From contig NC_061122.1 of NCBI RefSeq assembly GCF_002878395.1, forward strand, positions 79,789,516 to 79,853,515: DNA of 64,000 nt, in the 5' to 3' direction. The notes under the pieces were generated by a model. That model did not search any database and was not told where the DNA came from. It worked only from the letters and a program-made list of their open reading frames with translations. Shown one piece after another: positions 22,640 to 33,640 of this stretch. The stretch is from Capsicum annuum (taxonomy: Eukaryota; Streptophyta; Magnoliopsida; Solanales; Solanaceae). The position numbers were made by a program, and so were the translations under genes. The first letter of the stretch is position 1. Every line of letters starts with the position of its first letter.

Positions 22640-23075
22640 CATAATCTATAAGGCATAGGACTCTAACCACATGCTCACAAATTCAATAAGATATGGAAAT
22701 ATAATAAAATGTTTACAAATTCAATTAGACATGAAACTCTAATCATATGCTCACATAAAAATTTAGGCAAGGAACTCTAATCAAATGCTCACATACTCAA
22801 GTGGGCATGGAACTCTCATAATCATATGCACACATATTCAAGTGGGCATGGAACTCTAATCACATGTGCACATATTCAAGTGGGCATGGAACTCTAATAA
22901 TATGCACACATATTCAAGTGGGCATGGAACTCTAATCACATGCCCACATATTTAAGTTGTTATGGAACTCTAATCACATACACACATATTCAGGTGAGCA
23001 TGGAACTCTAATCACATGTGAACATATTAAAGTGGGCATGGAACTCTAATAACATGTACACATATTAGGTGAGGT
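22640..23075. repeat. 38-bp tandem repeat array inside the LTR
   Basis: GTGGGCATGGAACTCTAATC-type units start at 22801, 22842, 22880, 22918, 22956, 22994 and 23032, a 38-bp period with one 41-bp unit. More degenerate units extend left to about 22640. Confidence 0.95.
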
Positions 23076-23105
23076 ATTGTAACCTCAAGAGATCTCCCTA
23101 AGCAA

Positions 23106-23225
23106 GGACTTTAGGCACAAGCCATTTTATAAGAAAAGGAACTTTAGCCATAAGTTATTTCATAAGGTAAGGGACTTTAGCCATAAGCCATTTCTTAAGG
23201 CAAGAGACTTTTGCCATAAGCCATC
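23106..23225. repeat. 33-bp tandem repeat array inside the LTR
   Basis: About four units of the form GGACTTTAGCCATAAGCCAT plus a TTC..TAAGGCAAG tail. It lies directly next to the 38-bp array in the same LTR but is unrelated in sequence. Confidence 0.85.
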
Positions 23226-25064
23226 ATATGATCACCATTAGTCAGCATTTGAACTCTTAACCCATTTTTTCATACATTGACATCCATGGAGTTTATTTCA
23301 AATTTAAGGGATTTAACTCATTTAGCCAATTCTACTCTACACATGACCATATGGTCCTCCTAGGAGCCTTCATTTCTCAAATATTTCAATAGGCCGATGT
23401 CTTATCATATTTCATCATTCAATTCAATTGGCAGTCATCAAGACCCACACGAGACCATAAGGTCTTTAGGAAAATATTCATTAATATTTCTATACCGCAT
23501 TTTATCCCTACACATTTTAAATTCAAACTTAAGGAATTGAACCCCTTTTCTTAGCCATCAACCAACATGGTCATAATTCAATAAATTACATGGCTAATAA
23601 CATTAACACAATAAAAAATATAAACGATTCTTACTTATAGGGTCATCACCCTATTTAAATCTATAAGCTAATCAGTTACTTGATTAACAAGGTTTTTATC
23701 AACCATTTACCGATCATTTCCAATCATTATAACTCTATACATGGCCAAAAAGGCCTTTACCAACTACCTACAAGTATTCATATTCAATTAGCCTTATTAT
23801 GACACATTTATGTTCACTAGGCCAATTCGATCGATACACATTTGACCTTCACAAAGCCATTTAACCACTAATCACTTTAATAGACTTAATGCCTTGATTC
23901 AAATAATCATTAATTACATTTATAATCATTAAGACCCATACAACCATTCATAATTTATTAGCAAGATTACACCACATTCTTACCACATTTAGGCTCATCA
24001 AACATATCAAGTTCATTTTTATGTTTAGATTAGTCATTAAACCAACAAGGTTATCAATTATAAAAATGATGGCTCACTATGCATTCACATACTATTTATA
24101 AATAATTCTTGTTTATTGGGCCATTTCCCTAATTCAAAACATCACCAACATGTAACTGATAATTTACTTAGACATTTCCACAAACACATTATGTGTATCC
24201 CTTTAACAAGGCTATTTTTATAGTAGAAGTCATTAAAGTTAGGGTTACTTAAGACCCTCATGTTAGACCACACACAACAAGTACCCACAATGCAAATTAT
24301 CATCAATACCATGTATAAACTCAAGTCTAATCAAGTATCAACTTTATCAAGTATCAACTTTATTCATCATTAAGCAATAAAACTCCTTTCACTGATTTCA
24401 AAACCACCATGACTTAAACAAATTGACTCACCATGAAACTTGACTTCTTCTTCCTACTAGATGAGCTTTCTTGAAACCCTACCCTCCAATATTTCAAAGA
24501 TGAGCTTGAGAGAGTGTGTAGGGTATTTAATTCATCTAAATATATGTTAGAAGGCTACACATACTTACATAGTGAGAGTGTTAAGGGTTTTAGGAATACG
24601 AAATGGCCATAAGTCCCTTAGTTAAAAGTTTGAAAATGACTTCATCCAGGGGTACAACTCCCTTATTAATCATACCCTAGGGTACGAATGGAACCTTAAC
24701 TCATGCCCTAGGATCCTCCAGGGGATTCTACACTGGTTAGGGTATGACTAAAGACTCTTGAGTCATATTCAAAAGGTACAACTCATGCCCTAACCGTATA
24801 CACCACTCGTATAAAAAATCATCCACTTGAGGTAGTAGTTTACTCTATTCAATTGAGTAGTATACGAATTTTATACATTGGTTATGTCCAAGGGGAAGAT
24901 ATGTCATATAGTGAATAGTATGATACCCTCATATGCTACCTAGGATATGAGAGGGGAGCAAGGTGGGTACGACCCAAGCCTCTTGTAGTACCCAACCCAA
25001 AGACCTAAAAATGAAGTTGTCTTCCAATGGTTCAAGACCTAGGTGTTTCACTCATGTCATTCAC

Positions 25065-25297
25065 TGAGATTTTTTCTAGTTAGATGCGCATTTGTCTTTT
25101 ATTAAGGATCCTGTTTCTATTTTAGCCATGGATGTTAAACGATTGCGTTCTAGAGTTATTCCTATTATAAAGGTCCGGTGGAGGTATCTACCTATGGATA
25201 AGTCTACTCAGGAGGCTGAGTATGATATGCATAGTTGTTATCCCCAACTTTTCCCTGATTCAGGTATTTCTATTACCCTAAGTTTGAGGAAAAACTA
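25065..25297 (+). pseudogene. chromodomain at the end of a gypsy pol, remnant
   Basis: The frame gives DPVSILAMDVKRLRSRVIP, IIKVRWRYLPMDKSTQEAEY, then DMHSCYPQLFPDSGIS and a stop at 25296. This is the C-terminal chromodomain layout of plant chromoviruses (ILDR-V-RLR...VKV-WR...TWE-E-DM---YP-LF), where it helps choose the integration site on chromatin. The usual TWE is STQE here. The rest of pol is missing because the minus-strand element abuts at 25050. A 3' LTR follows at 25317. Confidence 0.7.
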
Positions 25298-25316
25298 GAT
25301 TTTTAGTGGTGGATTA

Positions 25317-27349
25317 TGCAATGATTTACTTTTTGGTGATTTTTATGAAATATTTATTTTTGTGTGAATTGACCAATTTACCCTACCTCATGGTTGTATC
25401 GTGGTATTTTCGGGGTGTAAAGATGATTAAAATGGGTCCCGATGTATTTTGATGTCATTTGTAAGAGGTTGTGGTTTTTGATGGCTTAAAAGACTTATTA
25501 ATTGACTTTGGTCAACATTGATGATTTGTGTGTTTGACGAAAAAATAGACGGTGATAGTAGATTTGAAATATTGATTTTAGGTTGGTAACATAGTTTGTG
25601 TGGATTTATGGATCTTATTTCAATTTTGATACTCTCTTTAGAAAATTATGTTTGGGGGGTCAATTTTGTGAAAATGACTTTTTTTGAAAAATTGATATTG
25701 TTATTGAGTCTGGACCATCAAATTTAGTGGAGTAACATAATTCATTTGTAAACATAAGATTTTAGGTGAATCTTGAGAGGTCAATGGAGATTAGGAATCC
25801 CTAAGTCTCCAACTGGGACACTCAATTAAGTAATGCTTTAGTCGCTTAAGAGACGTGTCCTGACACCTAAAATGTTGGCAAAGCAATTTTAGGCTCGTCT
25901 AAATGATATCTCTTAAATGATATTGCTTAAGCGATGGCCTGGTCACTTGAACGACTTTGGTATGCCAGATACCTATTACTTAAGCGATAGTCAAGGCGCA
26001 TACGTGATGTGGTGAGCTTTGTTTAAACGACTCCTGGTTGCATAAAAAATAGCTTCCTAAGGTAGGTTGTCCCTTAACTATCTTCAAACTGGGATGGGTA
26101 TTAAAATAATGTAAAAGCATGCTATGGTTATGGAGTTGTATCATGGAAAATATGTTTAGGTGATTTATATGCCCATGTAGGGGGGTTATGTGGATAATAT
26201 TTGGTTGTTTTTAGACATTAATTGCTATGTGTAAAACTGTTGAGTCTTATATGTTGTTGGCCTGGTATTGATATATGTATGTTTGGTTACACTCGTTTAG
26301 TGGGAAAAAGCCTACATTTTGGGAATTATTTGGTATTAGTGACATTTTTATTACATGTTTAACTTGATGGTCATAGATTATATTGTATCATGGATATTTA
26401 TTAAATTTGAGTGGATTTTTTGCTCACGTGGTTGGTTTATTGATTGGATTTTTTGCTCACGTGGTTGGATTTTTTTATCACGTGGTTGGTTTATTGATTT
26501 TTTGCTCACAAAGCTTGCTACCTTTGTGGAAATAATGGAAACACTAGAAATACTGGAAGCACTGGGAACATTAGAAATACTTACTTTTGACATAATTATA
26601 GACCCTCTCTGAGGGATGTATCAAAGAGGAATCTTAGACATTAGTATTGGACATTGGTTCTATTTGGTCTAATGAACCCTTTATGGGTCCTACATCCATA
26701 CTGAACTTGGCAGGTGTGGGTTGAGGAACCTCCCCTGGGTCCTATGTTCGTAGCTAAGCTTGTTAGGTGTATTTTGAGGTTGTGCGACAACTCTGTGCAT
26801 CATCATCCTCATTTTTATTGCATTTTCTATGTTGTGCTTATTCTGTGATTATTTTTCTGGTTTTTACTTGATATCTGTCTATTTGTTCTATCTTCTTGTA
26901 CTTGTATTTGGAGTATGTGTATACTTGTTTTTATTTCCCCTACTTATTTTTGTTATGTGTGTATAGTAGAATTGGTAGTAGAGATGATATTGGCTACTAT
27001 TTAGGACATTTTATGATTGTGCATGATGTACCCATAGTTTTATTTATATTGTATATTATCTACTTTACTCAGTTGGCCTATGATACCTACTAAGTATAAG
27101 TGCACCATACTTACCCCTACGGCTCCTTTTTAGTGTAGATCTAGGTACGAGCATGCACATGTTAGCTAATTCAGGTGGCATTTGGAGACTATTTGAGGTA
27201 GTGGTTGAGCTATGCATCTGGAGTTGACCATTACCTTTTCTTATCTAGACTATGTCTTATTGTATATAGAGAATGAGTTTGTTCCTTTTTTGGATATCCT
27301 ATGTATTTTTTGACTTTGAGTTGTATTAGTTGGTTCTTACATTGTGACA
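25317..27349 (+). repeat. 3' LTR of a truncated chromovirus
   Basis: It starts TGCAATGATT after TTTTTAGTGGTGGATTA, the usual polypurine region of Del-type elements, and probably ends GTGACA at 27349 (2033 bp). It contains a cluster of CTTAAGCGATGGC-like words (25815-26045) and three G-box motifs (26425-26484). No partner LTR is present, so the right end is provisional. Confidence 0.55.
26425..26484 (+). promoter_or_regulatory. three CACGTG G-boxes in a short repeat
   Basis: CACGTG at 26425-26430, 26458-26463 and 26479-26484, each followed by GTTGG and preceded by a T-rich run. CACGTGG is the core bound by plant bZIP and bHLH factors (G-box/ABRE core, established knowledge). Whether it is active in this LTR is unknown. 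Confidence 0.6.
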
Positions 27350-27943
27350 CCAAGTTTTGGGATTTGGTTTGGAATCTTTGATTATATTTCCTCTCTTACT
27401 ATATATGTGTGGTTTGACTCCATTATAGGAGTCTTGCTTGGGTTTGGTATTGATTTCTCATTTCATATCAGTTTGGGTGATAGGCTTATTTTTCAAGGTT
27501 TGTCACGACACGTGCTATCAAGACCCTGGATTTATAGGTCATAATATTTGTACTCCTCAACTTTTGAGCACACATTTTTTTCCATTGAGGAAGCTCATGA
27601 TGGATTTGATTTTGGATTCTATTGGCAGACCCTGTGAGTTTATTCTTGGCCTGAATTTTGACTTGGCCCTTTATATAGAAATATGGGTCTTGTTTTACTT
27701 CTAATGACATATAGGTTACCATTTTCATAGTGTGCCAGCATGTCAGGATCATGGAGCAAAGATGGATGATTTGTGGATAATTTAAGAATTTGTAGTTCGG
27801 CATTGAGATAGGCTTTGGTCTACTCTTCTTCATGAGATAGTGTATAATATATAGAGCATGCTAGGTAAGGATGTAAAGATATGATTATCGGTAGGTTATT
27901 ATGACTTATCCTAAATTATGAGTTTAGGAATAAAAGGGTAAAT
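27350..27943. other. unassigned spacer between two LTRs
   Basis: AT-rich, with no open frame resembling a known protein. It separates the putative end of one LTR (27349) from the start of the next (27944). It could be flanking sequence or the unrecognised end of the preceding LTR. Confidence 0.5.
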
Positions 27944-30377
27944 TGATAAAACACCCTAGGTTTGGACCTTTAGAAAATTTCCTGATTTTTGGCTTCTGGA
28001 CATTATATGTCTAAGGGGTACTAGTCATATGATAGGGTATGACTGGGTTGGGTTTGGTCGTATGGTAACTAGTGTGGGTCATTTGGTTTCTGTCCAAGGT
28101 ACCATTTGAACATACTAGTCGTAAATTATAGTATGAATGGTAGGGTGTCAATTATATGTTGCCCTAAGTTTAGTCTAAGTGATTTTATTCTGCCTAAGGT
28201 ATAACTTTACGGTACTATTCGGATGGTAGGGTACAGTTTGGCTTGGATGGTCATAGTTGGATAGTGTTGGGGTACAAGAGGAGGCCTAAGGAATGAGTGG
28301 TGGGTACCAATCGTATAGTAAGGTACGACAGGTATGGGGTGGTCATACAATCCTGCGGTAATTTTAAGCAATTTAAGTTAGGGGTAGTCTGGATATTTCC
28401 CCTCTTTACCTCTTAAGGCCTCCATGACTTATAACCCTCTTGGGGAATTATTTAACCTATTTGTGATCACTAAAACTCTCTTAAAACACTCACAAATTCT
28501 CTCTAAGTCTCTTGGGTTAAGAAAGGCTAGGTTTTCTTCAATAAGAGCAAATCGGAACTTACAAGGGTGAATTCTCTCCATCATATTCTTAATCTAAGGA
28601 ATATTACTCCTCTCTCATTGTTAGTTCCAACTAAAGGCATGCTTTATGAATGATTTTCATGGCATAAATGTTGTATAGTTTTGGGTTTTCGAATATATAT
28701 TGGGGGTTTTGATTATAATGGTTGGTTATGGTTTTCCCAGGTGTTTTACTTATGGTTTTCATAATATTATGGTGGTTTGAACATTTTGTTGCATGGGAAT
28801 GGTTAATTGGTATATGGTTTTGGCTTAGAAAATACTATGCCCCAACATGTTTGATAAAATGCCTATGAGACTATTTTTCGTTAAATTGTTTGACTTGCAT
28901 TGAACTATGCATGGTATAACTTTGTAATGGAACCCAAAATTGTATAAATGGTTTAAATGGGTTGGAATGGTTAAATTGTTAGGTCTTGGTGGCCACGGTT
29001 GGTCTAATTAAAATTCGTGTAGGGTACAAAGAAATCCCCCAAGCAAACATAACAATGACGATTGTGGGGTACAAGGGATTCCCCAAGTCAACTTAATAAA
29101 GTAATCTATGGATACATGGGAATCCCTTCTTCTATAAAAGGTTGGCTAAGGACATTGCTTGAAAACTATAGTCGCAATGATGATACCACTACTTATTGCC
29201 TTGCTTAATAATAAATAAAATAGTCATTTGGTTATTTGGTAATAGTTTTAATTAGGCAATAATGGCAAGGGGTGATAGCTAACTATGAAGGTGTGGGCCC
29301 AATGGACGAACACTAGAAACTCATATTTACCAACATGAGGATTGGTCATGGAGACCATATATGATACTTATAGGGTACAAGTGAATCCCCTAAGTACACT
29401 TGTACTAAGTATCATGGAGAGTGAAGGGTACTCAGGAATCCCTTACTTCTTTGGTAACTTCAGTTCGTGTAGCTACAGGCATCAAGGCCCATTCTGGGGG
29501 TTACACTGGACCCATATAGCCCATAGGTGGTTCTAGGATGGTTAAGCTACACATACCCATGTTAATGATTTTAATGACATGCTAAAATCGATTTCCTTTC
29601 ATAGCATCGTTATATATATGTATGTATGGTTGTGAATGCATATGGTTGGTTTACTCAATTTTAAAGGTTGGCATTATTTTACCTTATCTTGAGTGCATGC
29701 TAGTGCTCACCTGCTAACCCATTTTTGGGTGGCTTTATCCCATATGATATAGGAGTTGTCCATTCTACTTCTCCTACTTAGTGATTGAATTCAGGATCAG
29801 CTTGGTTGGATTGAAGTGGTGAGTTTCCATATTCTGAAAGGCTCCATTTCATGTCATGGATATTTTACACACTTTGGCTATTTCATTGACATTAATTTTT
29901 TCTATGGATGAGGGCATGTCCCAATTGGATATTATTTTACTTTCGATTAAAGGCTTTATGGAACTACTATGTGTTGGTATGGGCAGTGGTGATAGTGGTT
30001 TTAGCCTTAGTTTTGGCATTAGTATTAGGGTTGATACTATTTTTCTATATTTATTATTGTTCCATCCTATTATGTTTTGGATTATATATATTTATATTGG
30101 AACTCATTTGATATTAGATGTATGGATTGGTTTAGATTTTGGTTTTGGTTTTGGTTATTGGTTGGAAAATAGATGGTTGGATGAGTTTGGATTGGTCACA
30201 GTCATGGACCTGTCCCAAAGTCTAGAATTATAATAAATGTTATTTTGTTATACGTTCAGAATTCATCTAACTTAGGGTGTGTGCATTTAGAGGTTGAGTT
30301 GGGTAACAGGGTTAGTCCCTAGTTCTGGTTGTACTTTGGGTGTCCATTATGACAAAGCCTCAATTTGGATCATGTCA
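27944..30377 (+). repeat. 5' LTR, about 2434 bp
   Basis: It begins TGATAAAACACCCTAGG and ends ATCATGTCA before the primer site. It aligns by eye with 35441-35918 plus 42020-43696. It includes a cluster of GTACGACT/GTATGACT words with many TAGGGTA phrases at 28005-28365, matched at 35505-35865. Confidence 0.9.
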
Positions 30378-30380
30378 ATT

Positions 30381-30398
30381 TGGTATCAGATCTTTAAG
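30381..30398 (+). other. primer-binding site, initiator-Met tRNA type, mutated
   Basis: TGGTATCAGATCTTTAAG follows the LTR end by three bases. The first ten bases match the initiator tRNA-Met site, and the rest has diverged. Confidence 0.8.
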
Positions 30399-30589
30399 TT
30401 CATGGTCAATTGGGAGTCCATAAAGCCGTGTTGAGTAGAGTCTCTTTTAAGAGTGTGTAGCACACCATACTGATAAGAGAGAGGCTAAAGGGCATTTAGG
30501 AAATATTTCTCTTCTTTGTGTTCTATTTCTAATCTTAGAGTTTAAGTCCTGGAATCTTCTCTAATTATATTTGTTCTTTTTTTTATATC

Positions 30590-31790
30590 ATGCCTCGATG
30601 ATCTGAAGTTTACAAAAACTTCTCTATCCCAATTGGGGATAATGTTGATGGGACACATTCTACTCAGGGGATCCATACTCGGTCTATGGGTCTAGTCCCT
30701 AATTTCTCTAGAGTTCCATCAGTTCCTTTTAGTCCTCCTCAGTAATACATGATGAATGTAGAGTTTTATTATTTGATTCATATGATTTCTTAGTTGGTGG
30801 CTTCTCAGGCTGAGTGTGGTGCATCTGGTATTTTATCTTCTAAGGCCACAAGGGTTGGCCAATTAATGAGGTTAAGCCCTCCAACTTTTACTAGAATTAA
30901 GGTAAAGAAGGATCCTCAGTGTTTTTTAGATGAGATGGAACATATCTTTAGGGTCATGCATGCCACAAATATAGAAGTGGTGAATTTCGCTACCTATCAG
31001 CTAAAAGATATAGTGTACCAATGGTACGAGGAATAGGATTAGGGAAGGGGTGAGGTTGATGAGTCATATCTATGGGAGAATTTCTCTAATGCATTTCTAG
31101 ACTGCTTATTTCCTCGAGAGTTGAGGGAAGCAAAAGTAGAGAAATTTGTTAATCTGAAATAGGGAAAGTTGTCGGTCAATGAGTAAGCCTTGAAATTTTA
31201 CTAGTTGTCTAGGCATGCTCCAGAATTGGTCTCTGGTGTGTGGGCCAAGCTAAGAAAGTTCACTTCAGGACTGTCTTGTGAGTTGATCCTTAAAAGCAAG
31301 ACTGCATTGTTGATCAAGTAGATGGATATCTATAAGTTGGTGGTTCATATGCAATAGGTAGAGGAGGAAAAGAGGAACAGGTTGAGATAAAGGAAAGGCA
31401 GGGTAAGAATTTTAGGTTTTTGAGTAGGGTGGATAATAGTAAAGTGGTCGGGATGGTGGTAAGTGACCAAAGAAGAAATAGGGGAGTTCTGGTTCTTTCT
31501 CCACAACTAGTGCTCCTTACTCAAAGCAGTCGGTGATAGGAGTTAGCTAGGTAGAAATAACATCAAGGTATAGGGTGACCAATCTCAGGATAGTAGGGCT
31601 TAGTCGGCCTCATTGTTTCCTCCTTGTTTATTTTGTGATCAGTTACATTAGGGTTTTTATGATGAGGGAAGGGACAGGTGCTTTAAATATGGTCATCCAG
31701 GCCATATTCTTAGAAGCTATTTGGTTGGTAAGATTTCTTCAGGGGAGAATAAGGTTTTGGTTTTCTCTTTATCTACTCTAACACCTAGGG
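30590..31790 (+). pseudogene. Gag remnant of the chromovirus
   Basis: Starts MPR near 30590. Segments include LMRLSPPTFTRIKVKKDPQC, FLDEMEHIFRVMHATNIEVV, FATYQLKDIVYQWYEE with a stop after it (31034-31036), NAFLDCLFPRELREAKVEKF and LSRHAPELVSG. This is the retrotransposon gag core. A degenerate knuckle CFKYGHPGHILRSY lies near 31680-31725, with the second and last Cys lost. The protein would form the particle shell; many stops (mostly TAG) abolish it. Confidence 0.85.
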
Positions 31791-31899
31791 GTGTTGCTTC
31801 TATATCTATTTCTACTTCTAATACTTGCACAAGCTGGAATAGGTTATATGCTCTTTCATCTTGATAGGAGTCTGAGGCATCGCCTGATGTCATGACTGG

Positions 31900-32210
31900 T
31901 ATGTTATAACTCTATTTCTCATGATGTGTATTATTTACTTAATTCGGGGTCCACTCACTCTTATGTGACCCCATTTGTAGTTGTGTATTTGGTTTTGATC
32001 TTGAGGTTATTTCAGATCCTTTTTCTATTTCTATCCTGTTAGGTGACTCTATGGTGGCTATAAGAGTCTATAAGGTGTATGTGGTATCTATTGGTAGTAA
32101 GGAGACTTTGGTGGATTTGTTTGAATTATATATGGTGGATTTTAATGCTATTTTAGGGATAGATTGGCTACACTCATGCTATGTGTCCTTAGATTGTTGA
32201 ACCGTAAGGT
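31900..32210 (+). pseudogene. aspartic protease remnant
   Basis: NSGSTHSYVTPF near 31941-31976 corresponds to the D-S-G-A-T-H-S active-site box, with Asp changed to Asn. Downstream, the words around [10 protein letters not shown] (about 32140-32168, across a frameshift) mark the end of the domain. It is heavily frameshifted and gives no open frame longer than about 20 codons in the middle. Confidence 0.65.
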
Positions 32211-32319
32211 TGTCTTTATGTTCCTTGGTGAACCAGTTATTGAATGGAAGGGTGGTTCCTTAGCTCATAAAAGGGGGTTGATATCATACCTTAGAGTTCA
32301 AAGGTTAATCTCTAAAGTG

Positions 32320-33250
32320 TGTCACTATCATTTGGTCCAGGTTAAAGAATCTAACTCAAAAGGTCCTTCTTTGCATTCTATCCCGATGGTTAATGAGTTT
32401 CCTCAGGCCTTTACAAATGATCTTCCTAGTGTTCCTCTAGATAGGGAATTTAAGTTTGGGATTGATTTTGTTCCGGAGACTCGTCCAATATCTATTCCTC
32501 CTTATAGAATGGCTCTAGCTGAGTTAATGGAACTGAAGGAGCAACTTAAGGATCTTTTGGATAATGGCTTTATCCATTCTAGTGTCTCACTGTGGGGTGC
32601 ACCGGTGTTATTCGTGTGTAAAAAGGATGGTTCCCTTCATATGTATATTGACTATCAGCAGTTGAATAAGGTGACAGTTAAGAACAAGTATAGATGACTT
32701 GTTCGGTCATTTTCAAGGAGCCAATTTTTTAAAAAGATAGATCTTTGGTATGGGTATCATCAGCTTAAGATTAGGGAGGTGAATATCCCTATGACATCTT
32801 TTAGTACGTGGTATGGGCACTTTGAGTTCTTGGTTATGTCATTTGGTTTGACTAATTCCCTGATGTTAATCATGGATTTAATGAATAAGGTCTCCATTAG
32901 TTTCTATATCTTTTTGTCATTGATGACATTTTGGTGTACTCTAAGAGTGAGTTGGATCATGCTAATCACCTTCGTTTGGTGTTGCAGACCTTGAAAGAGC
33001 AGCAGTTATATGCTAAATTCTCAAAGTGTGAATTCTAGCTGAATAATGTCACTCTTTTGGGTTATATTATATCTAGTAAGGGGATCATGATAGATCCATA
33101 AAAGGTGGTAGTGGTTAAGAAGTCACCTAGACCCATGACTCCAACCAATACTCAGAGCTTCTTAGGTTTGGCTGGGTACTATATATTTTTATGGAAATTT
33201 TTTTAATGATAGATGCCTCATTGACTAAGTTGACTCAGAAGAAGGTAAAG
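32320..33250 (+). pseudogene. reverse transcriptase of the chromovirus
   Basis: An open frame at 32164-32694 carries [40 protein letters not shown], and [20 protein letters not shown] followed by [12 protein letters not shown]. After a stop near 32695 come [13 protein letters not shown] (near 32735-32775), [14 protein letters not shown], and the catalytic region, which reads [14 protein letters not shown] only across a frameshift near 32915-32940. A SKCEF-like segment and the FLGLAGYY thumb motif lie near 33155-33185. It would copy element RNA into DNA. Confidence 0.9.
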
Positions 33251-33259
33251 TTCTCTTAG

Positions 33260-33640
33260 TCAGATGCTTGTGAGAGTAGTTTTAAGAAGCTGAAGGATAA
33301 GCTAACTTCAGCTCTGGTTTTGACTTTGCCAAAAGGAAATAAAGGGTTTGTGGTTTACTGTGATACGTCCCAGGTCGGACTTGGTTGCATCTTGATGCAG
33401 CATAGTAAGATGATTGCCTATGCTTCTAGACAGTTAAAAATGCATAAGAGAAATTATCCTACTCATGATTTAGATCTTATAGTGGTGTTGTTTGCATTAA
33501 ATATCTGGCGGCACTATTTATATAGAGTGCACGTGGACATCTTTTCTGATTATAAAAGTCTATAGTATGTGTTCACTTAGAAAGAGATTAATCTTAGGGA
33601 GAGGTAATAGTTGGATCTTCTCAAGGATTTTGACATAATT
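33260..33640 (+). pseudogene. RNase H of the chromovirus
   Basis: The open frame 33320-33562 reads [20 protein letters not shown] (first catalytic Asp kept), [38 protein letters not shown] (the catalytic Glu of DLELA is Asp here) and IFSDYKSL (Asp kept), then a stop. This domain degrades RNA in the RNA-DNA hybrid. Upstream, [15 protein letters not shown] (33257-33301) is the connection segment. Confidence 0.9.

Larger units (their letters stand above)
19837..25050 (-). mobile_element. minus-strand LTR element with only 276 bp between LTRs
   Basis: On the minus strand: 5' LTR 25050-21808 (TGAAACACCTAGG to GGTCACGTCA), primer site 21807-21788, a 255-bp leader and tail, polypurine tract 21548-21533, and 3' LTR from 21532, identified by its match to 25050-23440. 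The 3' LTR is cut at 19837, where a plus-strand LTR fragment ends. The element has everything needed in cis for replication but no coding sequence, either by deletion or because it belongs to a non-coding (LARD/TRIM-like) class. Confidence 0.8.
21808..25050 (-). repeat. 5' LTR, 3243 bp
   Basis: Bounded on the minus strand by TGAAACACC at 25050 and CGTCA at 21808, with the primer site next. It holds a 38-bp tandem array, a 33-bp tandem array and a TACGA-word cluster. The start resembles that of the plus-strand LTR at 27944 and 35441 (TGAAACACCCTAGG), so the two element families are related. Confidence 0.85.

Noticed and set aside
22640..23075. 38-bp repeats as a CRISPR-like array
   Set aside because: Units are direct tandem repeats without unique spacers and lie in a plant LTR. 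The same holds for the 39-bp and 68-bp arrays.
26355..26612. Open frames on both strands over a short tandem repeat
   Set aside because: Repeat-driven openness inside an LTR; no protein similarity.
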